Positions 35,735 through 38,873 of a DNA stretch of 38,873 nucleotides are shown in pieces (position 1 is the first letter of the stretch; each line of letters opens with the position of its first letter). The position numbers and the translations under genes are program-made. This DNA is from Filomicrobium sp. (GTDB taxonomy: Bacteria; Pseudomonadota; Alphaproteobacteria; Rhizobiales; Hyphomicrobiaceae). A model generated the notes under the pieces. The model had not been told where the DNA came from, ran no database searches, and was given only the letters and a program-made list of their open reading frames with translations. Where the stretch lies: NCBI GenBank assembly GCA_029287535.1, contig JARFQY010000061.1, positions 1 through 38,873 of the forward strand, given 5' to 3'.

Positions 35735-36664
35735 ATGGCCAAGGTTTTTATCGACGGAGAGGCCGGAACGACCGGTCTGCAAATTCGCGAACGGCTGGCC
35801 GAAACCCAGTCGGTTGACGTCATCTCGATTGACAACGACCAGCGCAAGAATGCGGACGCCCGCCGCGAAATGATGCGGCTGGCCGACCTCACGGTCCTCT
35901 GTCTGCCCGATGATGCCGCCCGCGAAGCGGTTGCGCTCGCCGGGGAACTCGGCAGTGACGCACCGAAAATAATCGACGCCTCAACAGCTCACCGGACGAG
36001 CCCTGATTGGGTCTACGGCTTCCCGGAACTCGCGCCCGGCCAGGCCGATGAGATCTCCGCCGCAACACGCGTTGCCAATCCCGGCTGCTATGCGACCGGC
36101 GCCATCGCGCTGATCCGGCCACTTATCGAAGCGCAAATTGTACGCCCGAGCCAGTCCTTCACGATCAATGCCGTCAGCGGTTACACCGGCGGCGGCAAGT
36201 CAATGATATCTGCTTACGAAGCCGGGACCGCACCGCGCTTCGAGCTCTACGGGCTCGGCCTTAGTCACAAGCACATCCCGGAAGTTATGAAGCATACCGG
36301 GTTGACCCAGAAACCTATCTTCGTTCCTTCGGTCGGCGCCTTCCCGCAAGGCATGCTCGTCTGCGTTCCGCTCCAGCTTCCGGACCTTGCGAACGCGCCG
36401 TCGCTTGCCGCCGTCAATGACGCCTTTGCCTCCTACTACAACGAGGCAGGGACGGTGATCTATCACGGTAATGCGGACGATACGGCCTACAAGGCTCAAC
36501 GGCTGAGCATCGACCCGGCGGAGGGTTCAGACCAAATGGAGATCTGGATGTTCTCCAACCCCGAAGACCATCAGGCCGTCCTCGTCGCCCGGCTTGATAA
36601 CCTCGGCAAAGGGGCCGCCGGCGCCGCCGTCCAAAACCTGAAACTGATGCTTGCCCTGACCTGA
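35735..36664 (+). CDS. argC: N-acetyl-gamma-glutamyl-phosphate reductase (short ArgC type)
   Basis: ArgC reduces N-acetylglutamyl phosphate in arginine synthesis. The 309-residue protein begins MAKVFIDGEAGTTGLQIRER, the nucleotide-binding turn of the shorter ArgC class. It has STAHRTSPDWVYGFPEL, the active-site cysteine in VANPGCYATG, SGYTGGGKSMI and the substrate-site HKHIPEV. The ATG at 35735 has GAGG 9 bases upstream. It follows rpsI by 133 bases, an arrangement usual in Hyphomicrobiales. Confidence 0.96.
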   Translation: MAKVFIDGEAGTTGLQIRERLAETQSVDVISIDNDQRKNADARREMMRLADLTVLCLPDDAAREAVALAGELGSDAPKIIDASTAHRTSPDWVYGFPELAPGQADEISAATRVANPGCYATGAIALIRPLIEAQIVRPSQSFTINAVSGYTGGGKSMISAYEAGTAPRFELYGLGLSHKHIPEVMKHTGLTQKPIFVPSVGAFPQGMLVCVPLQLPDLANAPSLAAVNDAFASYYNEAGTVIYHGNADDTAYKAQRLSIDPAEGSDQMEIWMFSNPEDHQAVLVARLDNLGKGAAGAAVQNLKLMLALT

Positions 36665-36715
36665 TATGCGATGCACTGGGCATGAGTGACCGCGGGGTTA
36701 GCGCGCGACAATCCC

Positions 36716-37039
36716 TCAGTGACGGTCCAAATAGAGTGCGTGATACTTCCCGTCTTCATCCTCGATGAACAGCTCATCGACCTGGGGATGGCGCAGCGGC
36801 GTGCCGGTATCATCCGGCACCAGGTTCTGCTCCGAGACATACGCGATGTACTCGGTCTCCTCGTTTTCAGCGAGCAAATGATAGTATGGCTGGTCCTTAC
36901 GCGGCCGGATCTCCTCCGGGATCGAAAGCCACCATTCTTCCGTATTCGCGAATTCTGGATCGACATCGTAGACGATGCCGCGGAAGGGATAGAAGCGGTG
37001 CTTGACCACTTCACCTACCGTGTACTTCGCTTCTCTCAT
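36716..37039 (-). CDS. hspQ: Heat shock protein HspQ (YccV-like)
   Basis: The HspQ/YccV family modulates Lon proteolysis and has been reported to bind hemimethylated DNA. The 107-residue protein shows YTVGEVVKHRFYPFRGIVYD, WWLSIPEEIRPRKDQPYYHL and YIAYVSEQNLV, the whole family pattern. The ATG at 37039 is preferred over a TTG at 37063. A promoter with a perfect -35 lies upstream, suggesting it is transcribed alone. It is convergent with argC, about 50 bases apart. Confidence 0.93.
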   Translation of the reverse strand: MREAKYTVGEVVKHRFYPFRGIVYDVDPEFANTEEWWLSIPEEIRPRKDQPYYHLLAENEETEYIAYVSEQNLVPDDTGTPLRHPQVDELFIEDEDGKYHALYLDRH

Positions 37040-37106
37040 CGTACTATCCGCCGCTTCGAACAACGGTCTTTCCTATTCCTAGCCTTGCCGCCTTACCGGT
37101 TGGCGC

Positions 37107-37135
37107 ATTCGACGGGATGTCTCGTAAACTGTCAA
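37107..37135 (-). promoter_or_regulatory. Probable hspQ promoter
   Basis: On the minus strand TTGACA (37135-37130), a 17-base spacer and TCGAAT (37112-37107) lie about 70 bases before the hspQ ATG. The -35 is a full match and the -10 matches 4 of 6. It resembles a housekeeping rather than a heat-shock sigma promoter. Confidence 0.5.
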
Positions 37136-37238
37136 CGATCCAGTCGGAGCTTCGGTTGACCTTCAAAGCGAATTCGCCTCTCGCGAACACAAAAACGGTG
37201 CGGCGAAAGGCCACCTCCAGGCCATCCTTAACACCTCT

Positions 37239-38297
37239 CTAAAGCCCATAGGCGGCGGCCCGTTCCGGATCCTTTTTGGCAACCAGCCGCGCCAGGTCCA
37301 CGATGACCTTAGCCTGTTTCCACGTTGCATCGTCCTGCATCTTGCCGTCGATCATAACGGCACCGGTCCCGTCTGGCATGGCTTCGAGGATTCGTTTGGC
37401 GAACGCTACTTCTTCAACATCCGGACTAAACACCTTCTTAGCAATCTCGACCTGTGAGGGATGAAGCGACCATGCACCGAGGCATCCTTGAAGGAATGAA
37501 TTCCGGAACTGGCTTTCACACGCCACCTTGTCGGAAAAATCCCCGAATGGCCCATAGAAGGGCTTGATGCCGTACGCCATGCAGGCATCAACCATCTTGC
37601 CGACGGTGTAGTGCCACAAATCCTGCTGGAACGCCGCGCGCGGCGCATCGGCCTGCTCACCAGGATCGGCAACAACCGCATAATCGGGATGGCCGCCGCC
37701 GACACGCGTCGTTTTCATACCGCGCGACGCAGCCAGGTCCGCGGGACCAAGGCTCATCCCGTGCATGCGCGGTGAGGCGGCTGCAATACTGTCGACGTTC
37801 TTCACGCCTTCCGCGGTCTCCAAAATTGCATGGATCAAAATCGGCCGGCTGACACCGTGCGCGGCCTCCAGCTGTGCCAACAGCTGATCGAGATAATGGA
37901 TGTCCCACGGCCCCTCCACCTTGGGCAGCATAATCACATCGACTTTGTTGCCGACCTTCGAAACGATCTCGATGATGTCGTCAAGCGCCCATGGAGAGTT
38001 GAGACAGTTGACGCGGGTCCACAAGCCGGTCTGGCCGTAATCGTGCTCCTCGGCCATGGAAATAAAGCCCTGCCGCGCCGCCTCCTTTTCACCCGCCGGG
38101 ATCGCATCTTCAAGGTTGCCCAAAATCACATCAACTTGCTTGATGATGTCACCAAGCTTGCCACGGATTTTCGCGTTGTGCGGCGGCACGAAGTGGATCA
38201 TGCGCTCAATGCGTACCGGCAGCGAGCGGTAAGGATCGGGCGCGCCAATAGCAAGAGGCGCATAGAACTTCGAAGGCATACGGCTAGCGTTTTCCAT
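37239..38297 (-). CDS. HpcH/HpaI-CitE family lyase, probably malyl-CoA-lyase-like
   Basis: The 352-residue protein belongs to the CitE-like group that cleaves or forms beta-hydroxyacyl-CoA esters such as malyl-CoA. Visible marks are [20 protein letters not shown] (acidic metal-site region), [42 protein letters not shown] (metal-ligand Glu), [16 protein letters not shown], and the C-terminal [13 protein letters not shown] that carries the active-site loop. It is longer at the N-terminus than the classical Mcl1. The true substrate needs an assay. The start at 38297 is the first ATG, with 38279 as an alternative. Confidence 0.87.
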   Translation of the reverse strand: MENASRMPSKFYAPLAIGAPDPYRSLPVRIERMIHFVPPHNAKIRGKLGDIIKQVDVILGNLEDAIPAGEKEAARQGFISMAEEHDYGQTGLWTRVNCLNSPWALDDIIEIVSKVGNKVDVIMLPKVEGPWDIHYLDQLLAQLEAAHGVSRPILIHAILETAEGVKNVDSIAAASPRMHGMSLGPADLAASRGMKTTRVGGGHPDYAVVADPGEQADAPRAAFQQDLWHYTVGKMVDACMAYGIKPFYGPFGDFSDKVACESQFRNSFLQGCLGAWSLHPSQVEIAKKVFSPDVEEVAFAKRILEAMPDGTGAVMIDGKMQDDATWKQAKVIVDLARLVAKKDPERAAAYGL

Positions 38298-38397
38298 TCC
38301 GTCAGATCATCCTTGGAAACTTGTTATGCACGGCGTTCAGGCGCACTCTAGTGAGCCCGACCTTCAAGTCAATCGGCGAGCGGCAGACGCGGAAGAC

Positions 38398-38873
38398 CTA
38401 GATTAGGGGCTCATCGTAGATCCGCCGTCCCTCAACCACGAGTCCTTTGATGGCCGCTCGACCCGAGGCGCCGACCGCCACGATGACTTTGAGCTGGCCT
38501 TTGCCAATCAGCTTTTCCAGCCGCTTCCCCTCGCCTTCGGGAACAAAGTACGACTCGATACCGTAACGGACTTGCCGCGCATTCGGACGTGGCAACTGCC
38601 CTCTCAAAACGACATCGTCATCCTCTGCGTCAGCTGGATAGTGCTCCGATACGGCTGTCGGCTGCCATCCCTCGCCACCCCGCCGCAACGTAACAAACAT
38701 CGATTGCGTGCCCCTGGGCCGTTCTTACAGTAGCGATGAGACTGGTCGCGAGTTTGGGCCGTAATTCAAGATCACATAATCCCCGCTAAAGAGACTCCTC
38801 GGGTCCACGGGATGGACGTCTAGGGTGTGCTCGCGCCCCTGAAGGATCAATAGCGCACGATAAAACACCATTC
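38398..38873 (-). pseudogene. GDYXXLXY-family protein gene interrupted by an in-frame stop
   Basis: The frame enters from the right edge and reads ALLILQGREHTLDVHPVDPR then SLFSGDYVILNY, the hallmark GDYXXLXY motif. It meets TAA at 38725-38727. The same frame continues without a shift into FVTLRRGGEGW, VRYGIESYFVPEGEGKRLE and AAIKGLVVEGRRIYDEPLI, which is the rest of the normal domain. The gap between the halves is about the usual length, so a single nonsense change, or a base error, splits one gene. The 100-codon remnant from the ATG at 38700 could still be translated. The upstream part and its usual membrane-protein partner lie outside the window. Confidence 0.72.

Noticed and set aside
1-38873. 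CRISPR arrays, insertion sequences, prophage genes, toxin-antitoxin or defence systems
   Set aside because: No regularly spaced repeats, transposase motifs, or recognisable phage or defence proteins were seen on either strand.

Overview
The window is chromosomal DNA from an alphaproteobacterium, most likely of the order Hyphomicrobiales (Rhizobiales). The gene order proS-lolC-lolD-dnaE ... rpsB-tsf-pyrH-frr-uppS-cdsA-dxr-rseP-bamA-lpxD-fabZ-lpxA-lpxI-lpxB is the conserved core layout of that group. Several details agree: a short ProRS without the editing insertion, LpxI in place of LpxH, a long S2 protein with a C-terminal helical extension, an ECHDC3-type crotonase homologue and HspQ. The assignment rests on synteny and protein features, not on a database search.

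Region 1 (1-24037, minus strand) is almost wholly housekeeping. Read in the direction of transcription it runs from prolyl-tRNA synthetase through the lipoprotein exporter (LolCD), the replicative polymerase and an L,D-transpeptidase. It continues with translation and nucleotide genes (S2, EF-Ts, UMP kinase, ribosome recycling factor), then isoprenoid and phospholipid precursors (UppS, CdsA, Dxr). It ends with envelope quality control and assembly (RseP, BamA) and the Raetz pathway of lipid A (LpxD, FabZ, LpxA, LpxI, LpxB, the last cut by the window edge). Together it links protein synthesis to outer-membrane building. The notable oddity is LpxI, which carries a second, degenerate copy of its C-terminal domain. 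No skp/ompH gene lies between bamA and lpxD.

Region 2 (24038-24565) is a 528-base intergenic stretch divergent from proS. It holds the best candidate for something undescribed: a good sigma-70 promoter, about 180 nt of RNA with nested hairpins and a possible pseudoknot, and a perfect 15-bp intrinsic terminator. This sits about 70 nt upstream of a FucA-like aldolase gene. It is either an independent small RNA or a transcription-attenuating leader.

Region 3 (24566-34323) is a mosaic of short units on both strands: the FucA-like aldolase with a lysine-rich tail, a HemG-like flavodoxin, several small secreted proteins or lipoproteins, a possible 27-residue membrane protein, tRNA-Ser(GCT), a GT39-like membrane glycosyltransferase, a Qor-type quinone oxidoreductase, an ech-VOC-CoA-binding operon and a secreted helical protein. 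One secreted protein carries 11-residue repeats.

Region 4 (34324-38873) returns to core genes: rplM-rpsI and argC on the plus strand, then hspQ and a malyl-CoA-lyase-like enzyme on the minus strand. At the right edge is a GDYXXLXY-family gene whose reading frame is interrupted by an in-frame TAA. I saw no CRISPR array, insertion sequence, prophage or defence island.
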